A stretch of 64,000 bases of DNA, from contig NC_134930.1 in NCBI RefSeq assembly GCF_051020765.1, positions 3,410,001 through 3,474,000 on the forward strand, given 5' to 3'. This stretch comes from Lasioglossum baleicum (lineage: Eukaryota; Arthropoda; Insecta; Hymenoptera; Halictidae). Under the pieces are notes generated by a model, which searched no databases, had not been told where the DNA came from, and saw nothing but the letters and a program-made list of their open reading frames with translations. Both the position numbers and the translations under genes were made by a program. Every line of letters starts with the position of its first letter. Position 1 is the stretch's first letter. Shown piece after piece: positions 9,406 through 19,644 of the stretch.

Positions 9406-9508
9406 GAACAAACGACAGCAGCACTTCGAAGAAGTTCCTACAGCCAGAATCCCAGCCTGTTCCCAGCCGCCTACCACATCGTGTCCAGTATCCACAAACA
9501 CAATCAAC

Positions 9509-9919
9509 ATGTGCGGACACTTACAACCGGCGAGACCATCGGCGAACAAAGCCGGAGACTTCATCTACAGATACCAGGGAATATTCTGCTACAATGGCAG
9601 ACACAGAATCTCCCTAAATGGCAGAGAACTATGCCTTGCCTGCAGCCTCACTGCGGTAGTCAGGAGGGTCATCGTATACACGCACGTTCTTACAAGGAAA
9701 AGGAAGAACGCATGCGACGCGTGTACAAAACCCATATTGAGGGAAACCCCAATATTGGAATGCATCCACTGCAGTTTCCTCCTCGCACTGGATCGGGCAG
9801 CAATAGACACTGCCAGAATAAGAAGAGAAAGAGGCGAAATTCTCACGGACGACGAAGAAGAGGACGAAAACTCAAGCACCTCTTCCTCGGACGAAGACAC
9901 CAATACTCAAGCAAATTAG
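9509..9919 (+). CDS. A1 Cys-rich accessory ORF (136 aa) with acidic tail
   Basis: Starts MCGHLQ with its own ATG, in the frame two positions from pol. Contains FCYNG, LCLACS, CDAC and ECIHC: three CxxC pairs plus further Cys, which suggests zinc binding. An acidic Glu/Asp/Ser tail follows. The same cysteine layout, also beginning Met-Cys, is fused in frame to the end of pol in B1, A2 and M0. Here a deletion has left it as a separate frame. Function unknown; nucleic-acid or protein binding is an inference from the cysteines. Confidence 0.65.
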   Translation: MCGHLQPARPSANKAGDFIYRYQGIFCYNGRHRISLNGRELCLACSLTAVVRRVIVYTHVLTRKRKNACDACTKPILRETPILECIHCSFLLALDRAAIDTARIRRERGEILTDDEEEDENSSTSSSDEDTNTQAN

Positions 9920-10245
9920 AGATGCAGAGTGTTTGTGCCAAAGCCGTAATCTCGTCACCTGAGACAAAAGTGACAGTGACACCAGTGATTCCCCACCCAC
10001 CCAAAACCCAATTATGCAAAATGAACAAAGCGAAATAAATTGCACAAAACCAGCCCCAGCCCCACGTGCCGACACCGACAACATTTCAGTGCGACCAGTG
10101 TTTCGTACAAATATAGGAAATACTCGCCGAGAACTGTGCTCCCTGCGCGGAGTACCCCCGGACGATGCGTCGCATGAATGAGGTGATCGAGTGTTGAGCG
10201 AGAAATTTCTTCCTTTGTAAGAAATTTCTTTTCCGCGTTGGGAGG
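9920..10245 (+). other. A1 3' internal region: env-tail relic, hairpin, polypurine tract
   Basis: About 10051-10180 encodes, with no start of its own, a peptide containing ISVRPVFR and ELCSLRG, which resembles the C-terminal tail of the B2 env (ISVHPVYR, EISSLRG). Then AGAAATTTCTT and AAGAAATTTCTT (about 10201-10231) form an inverted pair. The polypurine tract TTGGGAGG (10238-10245) abuts the 3' LTR and would prime plus-strand synthesis. Confidence 0.7.
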
Positions 10246-12211
10246 TGTTACGTCGTCCGATGTACGACGTTGGCCTTGTACACACACTATGTATAGAAGG
10301 TCTGATCTGCATAAGATCCATACACCGTCCCCTAGACATAAGAACATAATATTAAGATCTCATTATTCTATTGTTCTAATCCTTATCTCCGTCTCTACCC
10401 ATCACCATAACTTCTCCTTGATCAACACCTTACCTCAGTTTCAACCCATCACCACGACACATAATGCAATAAAGTATTGCATCACTCTGGAAGCATCTAG
10501 AAGCTTCTAGAAACGTCGAGAAGTCCAAAGACTGCTGCATCAGCAGTCCCACGCTCGTAGAGGGCAATAGGACAGCCACGAGACTGCACCGTCAGCAGAA
10601 ATGCACGTGCAGTCCCCGGGAGCGAAGACGCTGCTGCGTCAGCGGTTCTCCCACTCCGACGACTGAAGAACAAAGAGACTGCAGCGTCAGCTATCCCCAC
10701 TCCGACCGAAGGAGGCAAGGCAGAGCGGACGCTTGCATCAGTCCGCCTCCAGACAGCGACTCGAACGGTCCGCTCCAAGCGAGCGACTCGCACGGACGTG
10801 CCAGTCCGGCTTCTTCCGACTTCAAGAGCAGACGTGTTCAGTCTAGCTCCGCGAAAGTGAAGTGTGTCGATCCTTCACTCCTAATTCCAATTCCAATTCC
10901 AACTCTAACTCAACTCAACTCAAGTCCTAATTCTCATACGTTATTCCTATAACATATTACAATATCCATTATTCATTAATCCAATTACTACTCCTATTAT
11001 AATATTACTTACATATTGTATACCAGTGTACTTACCAGTTCTTATTTAATATATCGTTGTTATACCAGTGCTTCGATCTTGTTATTCTTGTGTTAGTTCA
11101 ACACCATCTTCCAGTTCAGTTCTTACATTGAATGTATTATACTCGTGACATATCCGGACTTGGTCTAAAGTGCGCAGTGGAAACGCTGAGCCGCCAATAA
11201 GGAATTTGAAGCGAGTCATAGAGAAGTTCTCGTGCCACGTCTAGAATTGGTCTAAAGTGCGCAGTGGAAACGCTGAGCCGCCACTATAGACGTGAAGCGA
11301 GTTAACTACCAAAAAGGTTAATAACAAGTGGAAGTTCATTTTCATTATATTATTAATATTCCATCATTACTATTCCTTACCCATGCGACGCCCACGTCGA
11401 GCGGGACGCAAGTATCAACTTGCTAAATTGAGACGCGCGTTGAGAAATAAAGCGGTGCTCGATCAAATCATTGCCACTACCGAGTGGACCGAACTTCTGG
11501 GAACCACCGAGCACATTCCGTGTGACGCGTCCGATTACGTTTCTGTATACGGTTGCCCTTGCAACCCTCCTAAAGAGGTCAACCACGCGGACCTCTCGCG
11601 AGCTCCGACGCCAGTTCTACATCCGGTCGATCGTCCTGAGGTAATCGACATAGCCGACGACGACGACAGCCGAGACACGATCATCGTTCCCAGGGTCCGT
11701 TGCCGAATCATCAGTGACGTTCCTCTGCCAACTCATCAACGTGTCGTCTTGCGGCCAGCATCCAAGGCCACTAATGTCGTCCCGAACCGAGCAGCAGCAA
11801 CTCTGCCAGATCTTCCCCACCTCGAGGACATCTGTATAGAAGACCCGATGTACCACACCTACTGCCAGTACCGCCAGTTCCTGCTGCAACAATATTATTA
11901 GGCGTTAATACAGCATTGCGGTGAGTCGTATAATGTCTTGTATAATTGCTGAATCCTGTAAACTCACCGTTTTCGTTGCATCATCTCGCGCGTGATTCTT
12001 GTCGGGACACTTCTTGTAACCGCGTCGGACGTTCTTTTCTTGACTGCATCCATAGCAATATCGGTTGTCCTAGTGCATATGACAGCCCGCGGCTGTCTCG
12101 GCACGAAAGACCACTCCTCATTTTAATCATAATATCTCAACCGTCCGTCTGTCACTGTTCTCTTTTCTCTCTCCTGGTACCTGTAACAAAAACACAGTGA
12201 CGGACGTGACA
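10246..12211 (+). repeat. A1 3' LTR
   Basis: 1966 bp, same length and diagnostic variants as the 5' LTR. Heat-shock array at 10490-10522. One visible difference near the start is GTATAGAAGG for GTATACAAGG. Ends at 12211, directly followed by target duplicate CCGG. Confidence 0.95.
11383..11901 (+). CDS. LTR ORF, A1 3' LTR (172 aa)
   Basis: Identical in protein to the copy in the A1 5' LTR, as expected for LTR pairs copied from one template. Whether this 3' copy is transcribed depends on where the LTR promoter lies, which the sequence does not settle. Confidence 0.55.
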   Translation: MRRPRRAGRKYQLAKLRRALRNKAVLDQIIATTEWTELLGTTEHIPCDASDYVSVYGCPCNPPKEVNHADLSRAPTPVLHPVDRPEVIDIADDDDSRDTIIVPRVRCRIISDVPLPTHQRVVLRPASKATNVVPNRAAATLPDLPHLEDICIEDPMYHTYCQYRQFLLQQYY

Positions 12212-12215
12212 CCGG

Positions 12216-15200
12216 TATCCGCCGATTCACAAAGAGGAGATCGACAAACAAATGTGTGAACTCTTACAAAATGATATAGTCGCACCCTCTAGTTCACCGT
12301 ATAACTCCCCTTTGTGGATCGTACCGAAGAAAGCGGATGCCGAAGGAAATAAGAAATGGAGAATGGTAATTGACTATCGCGCTTTAAACGAGAAGTCAAT
12401 AGCAGACGCTTATCCACTGCCCAGCATAAACGAGATCTTAGATCAGCTGGGTAGTGCCAAATATTTTAGCGTATTTGATCTGGCAAGCGGGTTTCACCAA
12501 ATAGGCATGGAAAAGGAGGACGCCGCAAAAACCGCCTTCTCAACTCCGTTCGGACACTACCAGTATAATAGAATGCCGTTCGGATTGCGTAATGCGCCGG
12601 CTACGTTCCAGCGACTAATGGATACGATCCTAACCGGTCTCCAGGGTAACGAACTCTTCGTTTATCTTGACGATATAGTCATATACGCGCGTTCCCTAGA
12701 AGAACACAAAGCGAAATTTGATAAATTGGCTCGCCGATTGAGAGCCGCCAATTTGAAATTACAACCGTCTAAATGCGGGTTTTTGCACAGAGAGGTAGCT
12801 TACCTAGGACACCAGATTAGCGAGGATGGCGTACGGCCATGCCCTAAAAAAATTAACGCGGTCCAAAATTATCCTCGACCGAAAAACGCAAAGAACGTCC
12901 GCGAATTTTTAGGTCTAGCGGGCTATTACCGCAGATTCATAGATAGATTCGCTCATATTTCCAAACCCCTCACCCAACTCCTTACCAAGGATACGAAATT
13001 CGTGTGGGGGTCAAAGCAGGAGGAAGCCTTCGAGACTTTACGACAGGCATTGTGTACGGAGCCTGTCTTCCAGTACCCAGATTTTGGGAAACCATTCAAC
13101 GTAACGTGCGACGCCTCAGGGTACGCGATCGGCGCTGTCCTAAGCCAAGGCGACGTGGGAAAGGATCGCCCTATCGCGTACGCGTCACGTATCCTTCACG
13201 GCGCTGAACTAAACTACTCCACAATAGAAAAGGAGTGTTTAGCCATAATATTCGCCGTCCAATATTTCCGCCCGTACATTTACGGCAGGAAATTCTTACT
13301 CATCACCGATCACAGACCACTGGTGTGGATGACATCCGTAAAGGATCCCACATCCCGGCTCCTCCGGTGGAGATTAAAATTGGCAGAATTCGAATACCAG
13401 GTTATCTACAAACCTGGCAGAGCCAACTCTAATGCGGATGCCCTATCCCGGAATCCGGTGGCATTGCCCATCTCATGGACCGATTCAGAGGAAACGACTC
13501 CGCCTAGAACGCCATTATCAAGCCCGGGGACTCCTCTTTTCGACGCACGCCGCAGGAAGAAAGATAGAGACGATTCAATTCTCATGCCCCCACCGAAGTC
13601 AATGCCCCCAAAAACGAGAAGATCATCGGCAGCTTCGTCACCGGGACCATCGATGGGTACGCCATCGCATTCTGATGACCCCCGCGCAGCATCCCCGCCT
13701 CTTATTTCAATCGCCGATCAAGGATTACTACGGGATCTGGGAGTCGAAGAAACTCTTTCCTTTTCTCCTATATTTCCGCCTTCCTTGACCGGACCAGATG
13801 TCTTCGATGAGCGAGAAGAGAGTATTCCCTCAGAAGAAGAAGAAGAAGAAGAAGAAGAAGAAGAAAGCAATCCTACACCACGTAAAAGAAGAATAATTCA
13901 TACAAGGGACCGATTAATAATGAGAAGGGACAATTTAGTTTGCTTCATAACGATGGACGGACGGCCCATCGATCTCGGGGCCGTAGATCTCTATAGACAA
14001 GGCAAACTGGCCAAATCCCAAGACTTACTCCTACATAGAGCTAGGGTAACAGATCACGGTAAATACAAGTTAATCCAGATACCGATTAAACAATCACCGC
14101 TTCATGAGGTATCTGCAGACGACCTCAAAGAATGTCTTAGAACGTTGATCGACGTTGTCAACGAGCTCGCGTTGGAATCCTTTTCAATCTCTAAAACATT
14201 CCTCGACCATTTGTCGAGAGAATACGTGATCAATCTACTCACAGAAACATTCGAGGACACACCAGTCCAAATATTTCTCTGTTCGAACGAGGTCCAAATC
14301 CCCGCTGAGGATAGAAGGATGGAGATCATCACGGAGAACCATGTATCAGCGTATGCCGGCCATAAAGGCATAACCAAGACATACAAAAGGATAAGAGAAA
14401 AATACTGGTGGAACAGCCTCAAAAGGGACGTAACCAACTACGTTAACAATTGCCTGAGTTGCCAGCGTAACAAGTTAACAAGAGTAAAAACTCGCCTACC
14501 AATGAAGTTAACGGATACGCCCGGCAGGGCGTTTGATAAGGTCTCGCTAGACATCGTGGGACCATTACCCACTACCGAAGATGGCAACACATATGTAATG
14601 ACGATGCAAGACCTTCTTACAAAGTACTCCGTCGCAGTGCCGCTCAAATCTACCGACTCCGTCAGTACAGCAAACGCCTTCATCGACCACCTGATATGTC
14701 GCTTTGGAACGCCTAAGGCAATATTAACGGATCAAGGGACTAACTTCACAAGCTCCCTTATGAAGGCTATCGCAAAAAGATTCAGGATTACACGCCTCCA
14801 AACCACTGCTTTCCATCCACAAAGCAACGGATCCATTGAGAGATCGCATCATGTACTGACGGAATATTTAAAGCAGTACGTCAACAAAAATAACTGGGAT
14901 AAATGGATAAACTTGGCAATGTTTAGCTACAATACCAGCGTACACGAGGGAACAGACTTCACCCCACACGAGTTGGTATTCGGTTCCCTGGCCCGTGTTC
15001 CTTCCTCTGATTCCCATCTCTACGCAGTAGAGAACGAGTCCTACGCAGGTTACCTCTTTGACCTACAAAGAAAGATAAACGAGACACAATCCCGCGCGCG
15101 CGATAATTTAGTAGCGGCAAAGCAGAAATCAAAGACTTATTATGATAGGAAGATTAACCCCGTGCAGTTCACGGTAGGCGAACAGGTATACTTGTTAAAA

Positions 15201-15890
15201 GAACCTCGTAAAGGAAAATTCGACGCGCAATATACTGGACCGCATGAGATAATAGAAATGCTTGATACGAACAATGTCAAATTACGAATAGGAAACCATT
15301 TCAAAATTGTCCATGCAAATAAGATTAAACGTCTTCCAGGTAGCCCGAGACAGGACACGCGTCAGCGAAATATTGTAACTGCAAACTTAATCTCTGATCC
15401 TTCTAAGAAAGACGATAGCGAGCCAAGGGTCCAACCAGAGGAGTCAGCTTACGAGACTATTCAATCCTCATCCGATCAAGCTCCGAGTCACATTGCGGAT
15501 CCCATAGCTATCCACGACAGAAAGATGTGCGGACCGATGGGAGGAAGACGGCCGACCGTGCTGAAAGCTCACCGATACATGAGACGATACAACAACACTA
15601 TCTGTTACAATGGGATAGTTCGAGTGGCTTGCAACGGCAAGTTGCTGTGCCGCAACTGCAGCCAATACACCCGAATTGTTAGAGTGGAACGATGGGAGCA
15701 TCAGCGGATGTATAACATCCCAAATAGATGCGAGTATTGTGGAATAAGGCTATGCACCGAAACACCAGTATTGGAGTGCATCCCTTGCGGACAGATTCTA
15801 TCGGCAAGATGGATCGCACAACGGGACGACCCTGACTGGATATCCGATAGTTCCAGCGATGACACCGATTCAGACAATGGTGACATTTAA
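12216..15890 (+). pseudogene. pol: B1 pol, 3' part: RT, RNase H, integrase, Cys-rich module
   Basis: 1225 codons, open to TAA, in phase with 2614-4044 once A1 is removed. RT fingers and palm (LWIVPKKADAEGNKKWRMVIDYR at about 12310) and catalytic YLDD (about 12661). RNase H TCDASG (about 13108), with IEKEC and TDHRPL. A spacer of about 290 residues then contains a 12-Glu run (GAA repeat, 13832-13865). Integrase HHCC (HVSAYAGH at about 14340; CLSCQ at about 14455), DDE (LDIVGP at about 14548, TDQG at about 14730, IERS at about 14836) and a GPY/F-type module (AQYTGPHE at about 15230). The Cys-rich module begins at 15525. All catalytic residues look intact; only the A1 and S1 insertions break the gene. 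Confidence 0.93.
15525..15890 (+). other. Cys-rich module at B1 pol C-terminus
   Basis: Last 121 residues of pol, starting at an internal ATG (MCGPMGG). Pattern: ICYNG, LCRNCS, CEYC, LC, LECIPC, then a Ser/Asp acidic tail ending DSDNGDI. Collinear with the A1, A2 and M0 modules although the surrounding residues have diverged. The conserved Met-Cys start leaves open separate translation from a spliced RNA. Confidence 0.7.
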
Positions 15891-16077
15891 GCGGAAGCTA
15901 GTGATAGTGCCAGTGTCGGAGAATTCCGAACCCGTCCTCCCTTGACGAAACGAACGTTAATTTGCGATTCCCTTGACCCAGCGTTGCGAGACAGGGATGA
16001 CATTTCAGTGCATCCTGTCTACCGCCACCCAGAGGCAGAGATTCCACTGCGTGAAATCTCTTCTCTAAGGGGGGAGG
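15891..16077 (+). other. B1 env-tail relic and polypurine tract
   Basis: From about 15895 the sequence matches the C-terminal end of the B2 env (reverse strand, up to 19827) and includes the ISVHPVYR and EISSLRGEV tail codons. Upstream env codons are absent, so B1 lost env by a deletion placed 5 bp after the pol stop. The polypurine tract (AAGGGGGGAGG, 16067-16077) abuts the LTR. Confidence 0.8.
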
Positions 16078-16800
16078 TGTGACGTCGGTCGCACCTCCGA
16101 CGTTAGCTTTAAGACTACATGTAAAATTAGATACATAAGAGCGAGCGTTCCCCTTTAAAGATTCCAAAACTCCTAAAAATCCTTCATAACAATGAATCCC
16201 TAACACCACGTACATCTGACTGAAATCCATCAACATAACCTAAAATCCAAAATCTGTCAAAATCCTAAAATAGCCAAAAATGGCCCAAACTCGAAGATTG
16301 AAATATCATTGGACTCGTGAGCGAAAATCATGAAACTAACCTAAAAATTTGTAGGTTATGTTCTCAATTCGCGTTTGTTTAGACTTTACCAAAATTTCGA
16401 TTTTTGGTAATTTTCAAAAGTACTTAGAATATTTTCAAACATATGATCGGTCGACAAATGATGTCAACTAATCATATGACATATAAAATTTACATCGAAA
16501 CGCCTTGCAAGAGCAAGCGCTCGAAAATATTCTAAGTCCCAATTTATTTAAATAAATAAATAGGTACGCCAATGGTTACCACTTAATTTTCGAGTCCTGC
16601 ACCACTGGGAACGAAAACTGCTGACTCTAGTGCGGCGGCCATCGCGCTGTTTACGACGAAGACCGGCACAAAGAGGACACGGTCCCCTTTTGCGAAGTCA
16701 GCATTTTTCGGACGAACGTTATTCGTCGACGAACGTTCGATTCTCCCCAGTCCTCTCCGGGGACCCGAGTGGGTCAGTCGAGTTTTCGTCAATCTTCCAA

Positions 16801-16890
16801 GTCCAGACTATTTAGACATAGTCTTTCCAAATCCAGATTGTTTAGACACAATCTTTCCAAATCCATACTGTTTAGACACAGTCCCTAATA
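16801..16890 (+). repeat. Three 30-bp hairpin-forming repeats in the B LTR
   Basis: Units at 16801, 16831 and 16861. Each has a small inverted repeat around TTTAGACA (for example AGACTA / TAGTCT), with compensating changes in the other units (AGATTG / CAATCT, ATACTG / CAGT). Covariation like this suggests the hairpin itself is kept, as RNA or as DNA. Confidence 0.8.
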
Positions 16891-17245
16891 CCATTCAGTA
16901 ATATCGTATTCTTATTCGTTTAATTCAAATATTACTTCGTTTATTCAATTAAACATTTTTATTGCGTTTCATATTTCGTACTTAGTACGTATTTCGATTT
17001 CGTTAATAATAAGCATCTTTACCTTTGTATTCTTTTACGTTTATAATATACTTTGTTTTACCAGAGTCAATCTAAATCCCAATTATTATTTCCTTGCTCC
17101 TAACTTCGTAGTTTGAAGTGACACGTTGTTAGTTAGAGATAGAGTTCTCACTGGAAAGTTCGCGAATAGTATTCCTTATTCAATTTCCGTTACGTGTTCG
17201 CGTACGTGCGTGATAGTGATAGACTTGCTCGCATAGCAAGCTCCG

Positions 17246-17430
17246 CAGCATCCACGTCCGTTTTCTCGAATCAAAATATCGTCAACCACGCGGACGATAT
17301 TCGCGAGATAAATTCACGGGATCGCACAGCGTCCACGCCCGTTTTCGCTAGTTAAAATATCGTCAATCACGCGGACGATATTCGTGAGTTAGATTCACGG
17401 TATCGTACAGCGTCCACGCCCGTTTCCTCA
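17246..17430 (+). repeat. 81-bp tandem repeat x2.3 in the B LTR
   Basis: CAGCrTCCACG starts at 17246, 17327 and 17408. Each full unit includes AAAATATCGTC and GACGATATT as an inverted pair. Near the LTR 3' end. Confidence 0.85.
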
Positions 17431-17509
17431 ACGAGCGCATCCGTCTACAATACCGTAGCAGCCAGCTGTCAATCATTGGAGGTCGTTCCTGTCAAATATC
17501 GACGTGACA

Positions 17510-17848
17510 GAGTTTGGCGCAGTCGTCAATCCTTGAAGGTCGTTTCCAGCCATTTGGATCAACCCCTGTCAAGCAGAGCGGACCGTATTCAAGGCCATCA
17601 GCGCAACCGTAGCTGTTCATCCGTTGCGAATTCATGTCTCGTGTCAATCGACAAACAAGCGAAGCGTAAAAGTAAGTGGAACATATTACCGCGTATGTTT
17701 CAGTGTCGCGTGCATCATTCATCTGTGTAAGACTGCATGCAGGTGTCGGCATCGGGTCCTAGTCTGTTGATAAAAAGACCAACACTTTTATTAAATGTCA
17801 GTCAGTGGAAGAGTAGAGTAGCCGGGCCGCGGTATTCTCTTCTCTTGC
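17510..17848 (+). other. Family-B leader with PBS, + orientation
   Basis: TGGCGCAGTCGTCAATCC (17515-17532) is a PBS that shares its first 11 bases (TGGCGCAGTCG) with family A, so the same tRNA-Ser-type acceptor end can pair; beyond that the two families differ. A GTAAGT splice-donor-like site lies near 17670. An ATG near 17634 opens only 11 codons. No gag follows, because the palindrome turns back at 17849. Confidence 0.7.
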
Positions 17849-17871
17849 CACGTCCTGGCGGGGCTATAAGA
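17849..17871. other. 23-bp palindrome spacer
   Basis: The only unpaired DNA at the centre of the inverted repeat; GC-rich. Arms pair from TTGC (up to 17848) and GCAA (from 17872). Confidence 0.9.
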
Positions 17872-18187
17872 GCAAGAGAAGAGAATACCGCGGCCCGGCT
17901 ACTCTGCTCTTCCACTGACTGACATTTAATAAAAGTGTTGGTCTTTTTATCAACAGACTAGGACCCGATGCCGACACCTGCATGCGATCTTACACAGATG
18001 AATGATGCACGCGACCCTGAAACATACGCGATAATATGTTCCACTTACTTTTACGCTTCGCTTGTTTGTCGATTGACACGAGAAATGGGTTCGCAACGGA
18101 TGAACAGCTACGGTTGCGCTGATGGCCTTGAATACGGTCCGCTCTGCTTGACAGGCGTTGATCCAAATGGCTGGAAACGACCTTCAA

Positions 18188-18205
18188 GGATTGACGACTG
18201 CGCCA
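18188..18205 (-). promoter_or_regulatory. B2 primer-binding site
   Basis: Reverse complement reads TGGCGCAGTCGTCAATCC, identical to the left-arm copy; about 5 bases separate it from the LTR end. Confidence 0.8.
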
Positions 18206-18210
18206 AATTC

Positions 18211-19644
18211 TGTCACGTCAATATTTGGCAGGAACGACCTCCAATGGTTGACAGCTGGCGGCTACGGTATTGTAGACGGATGTGCTCGTTGAGGAAACGG
18301 GCGTGGACGCTGTACGATACCGTGAATCTAACTCACGAATATCGTCCGCGTGATTGACGATATTTTAACTAGCGAAAACGGGCGTGGACGCTGTGCGATC
18401 CCGTGAATTTATCTCGCGAATATCGTCCGCGTGGTTGACGATATTTTGATTCGAGAAAACGGACGTGGATGCTGCGGAGCTTGCTATGCGAGCAAGTCTA
18501 TCACTATCACGCACGTACGCGAACACGTAACAGGAAATTGAATAAGGAATACTATTCGCGAACTTTCCAGTGAGAACTCTATCTCTAACTAACAACGTGT
18601 CACTTCAAACTACGAAGTTAGGAGCAAGGAAATAATAATTGGGATTTAGATTGACTCTGGTAAAACAAAGTATATTATAAACGTAAAAGAATACAAAGGT
18701 AAAGATGCTTATTATTAACGAAATCGAAATACGTACTAAGTACGAAATATGAAACGCAATAAAAATGTTTAATTGAATAAACGAAGTAATATTTGAATTA
18801 AACGAATAAGAATACGATATTACTGAATGGTATTAGGGACTGTGTCTAAACAGTATGGATTTGGAAAGATTGTGTCTAAACAATCTGGATTTGGAAAGAC
18901 TATGTCTAAATAGTCTGGACTTGGAAGATTGACGAAAACTCGACTGACCCACTCGGGTCCCCGGAGAGGACTGGGGAGAATCGAACGTTCGTCGACGAAT
19001 AACGTTCGTCCGAAAAATGCTGACTTCGCAAAAGGGAACCGTGTCCTCTTTGTGCCGGTCTTCGTCGTAAACAGCGCGATGGCCGCCGCACTAGAGTCAG
19101 CAGTTTTCGTTCCCAGTGGTGCAGGACTCGAAAATTAAGTGGTAACCATTGGCGTACCTATTTATTTATTTAAATAAATTGGGACTTAGAATATTTTCGA
19201 GCGCTTGCTCTTGCAAGGCGTTTCGATGTAAATTTTATATGTCATATGATTAGTTGACATCATTTGTCGACCGATCATATGTTTGAAAATATTCTAAGTA
19301 CTTTTGAAAATTACCAAAAATCGAAATTTTGGTAAAGTCTAAACAAACGCGAATTGAGAACATAACCTACAAATTTTTAGGTTAGTTTCATGATTTTCGC
19401 TCACGAGTCCAATGATATTTCAATCTTCGAGTTTGGGCCATTTTTGGCTATTTTAGGATTTTGACAGATTTTGGATTTTAGGTTATGTTGATGGATTTCA
19501 GTCAGATGTACGTGGTGTTAAGGATTCATTGTTATGAAGGATTTTTTAGGAGTTTTGGAATCTTTAAAGGGGAACGCTCGCTCTTATGTATCTAATTTTA
19601 CATGTAGTCTTAAAGCTAACGTCGGAGGTGCGACCGACGTCACA
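18211..19644 (-). repeat. B2 LTR (1434 bp)
   Basis: Mirror copy of the B1 LTR, 2 bp longer, including the 30-bp and 81-bp tandem arrays in reverse (about 18830-18920 and 18290-18475). Confidence 0.9.

Larger units (their letters stand above)
4045..12211 (+). mobile_element. A1: family-A element, RT-less, inserted in B1 pol
   Basis: 8167 bp with equal-length LTRs (1966 bp each), flanked by CCGG (4041-4044 and 12212-12215). The LTRs look almost identical by eye, so the insertion is young. Internal order: tRNA-Ser-type PBS, intact gag, protease and linker, a deletion removing RT, RNase H and integrase, a separate Cys-rich ORF, an env-tail relic, and the polypurine tract. Not autonomous. Confidence 0.95.
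1..17509 (+). mobile_element. B1: family-B Ty3/gypsy-like element, left end outside window
   Basis: Host element of the left part of the window. Its own DNA is 1-608, 2559-4044 and 12216-17509; the rest is two family-A insertions (S1 and A1), each bounded by a 4-bp duplication (TCCC, CCGG). Removing the insertions makes the gag and pol frames continuous. Order seen: gag 3' half, pol (protease, RT, RNase H, integrase, Cys-rich module), a short env-tail relic, polypurine tract, and an LTR starting at 16078. The 5' LTR and gag start lie left of the window. After the LTR the sequence runs on into leader-like DNA and a palindrome instead of unrelated flank. Confidence 0.88.
16078..17509 (+). repeat. 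B1 LTR (family B, 1432 bp)
   Basis: Starts TGTGACGTCGG right after the polypurine tract and ends CGTGACA just before a PBS. No long ORF and no heat-shock array like that of family A. AT-rich middle; internal tandem repeats at 16801 and 17246. Being followed by PBS and leader, it behaves as the junction LTR of a tandem arrangement. Confidence 0.9.
15895..17848 (+). repeat. Left arm of 2 x 1.95-kb inverted repeat
   Basis: Reverse-complements 17872-19827 almost perfectly; the outer ends are offset by only 2 bp over 1.95 kb, with scattered substitutions (such as ACCGCG versus ATCGCG and CAGTGTCG versus CAGGGTCG in the leader). It contains env tail, full LTR and leader in that order. The left boundary coincides with the env deletion of B1. 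Confidence 0.95.

Noticed and set aside
9405..10038. Last 200 codons of the longest A1 pol frame as real Pol
   Set aside because: Out of phase with the Cys-rich module that lies in another frame of the same DNA; a by-product of a frame-shifting deletion.
16630..16815. 61-codon frame in the B LTR beginning MRRP, like the family-A LTR ORF
   Set aside because: Similarity ends after four residues and the start is GTG; chance.
17968..18357. 129-codon plus-strand frame in the right palindrome arm
   Set aside because: It runs antisense over leader, PBS and LTR end; no recognisable protein.
16078..19644. Host gene or unique flank between B1 and B2
   Set aside because: Both arms are wholly explained by family-B LTR, leader and env tail; only 23 bp are unassigned.
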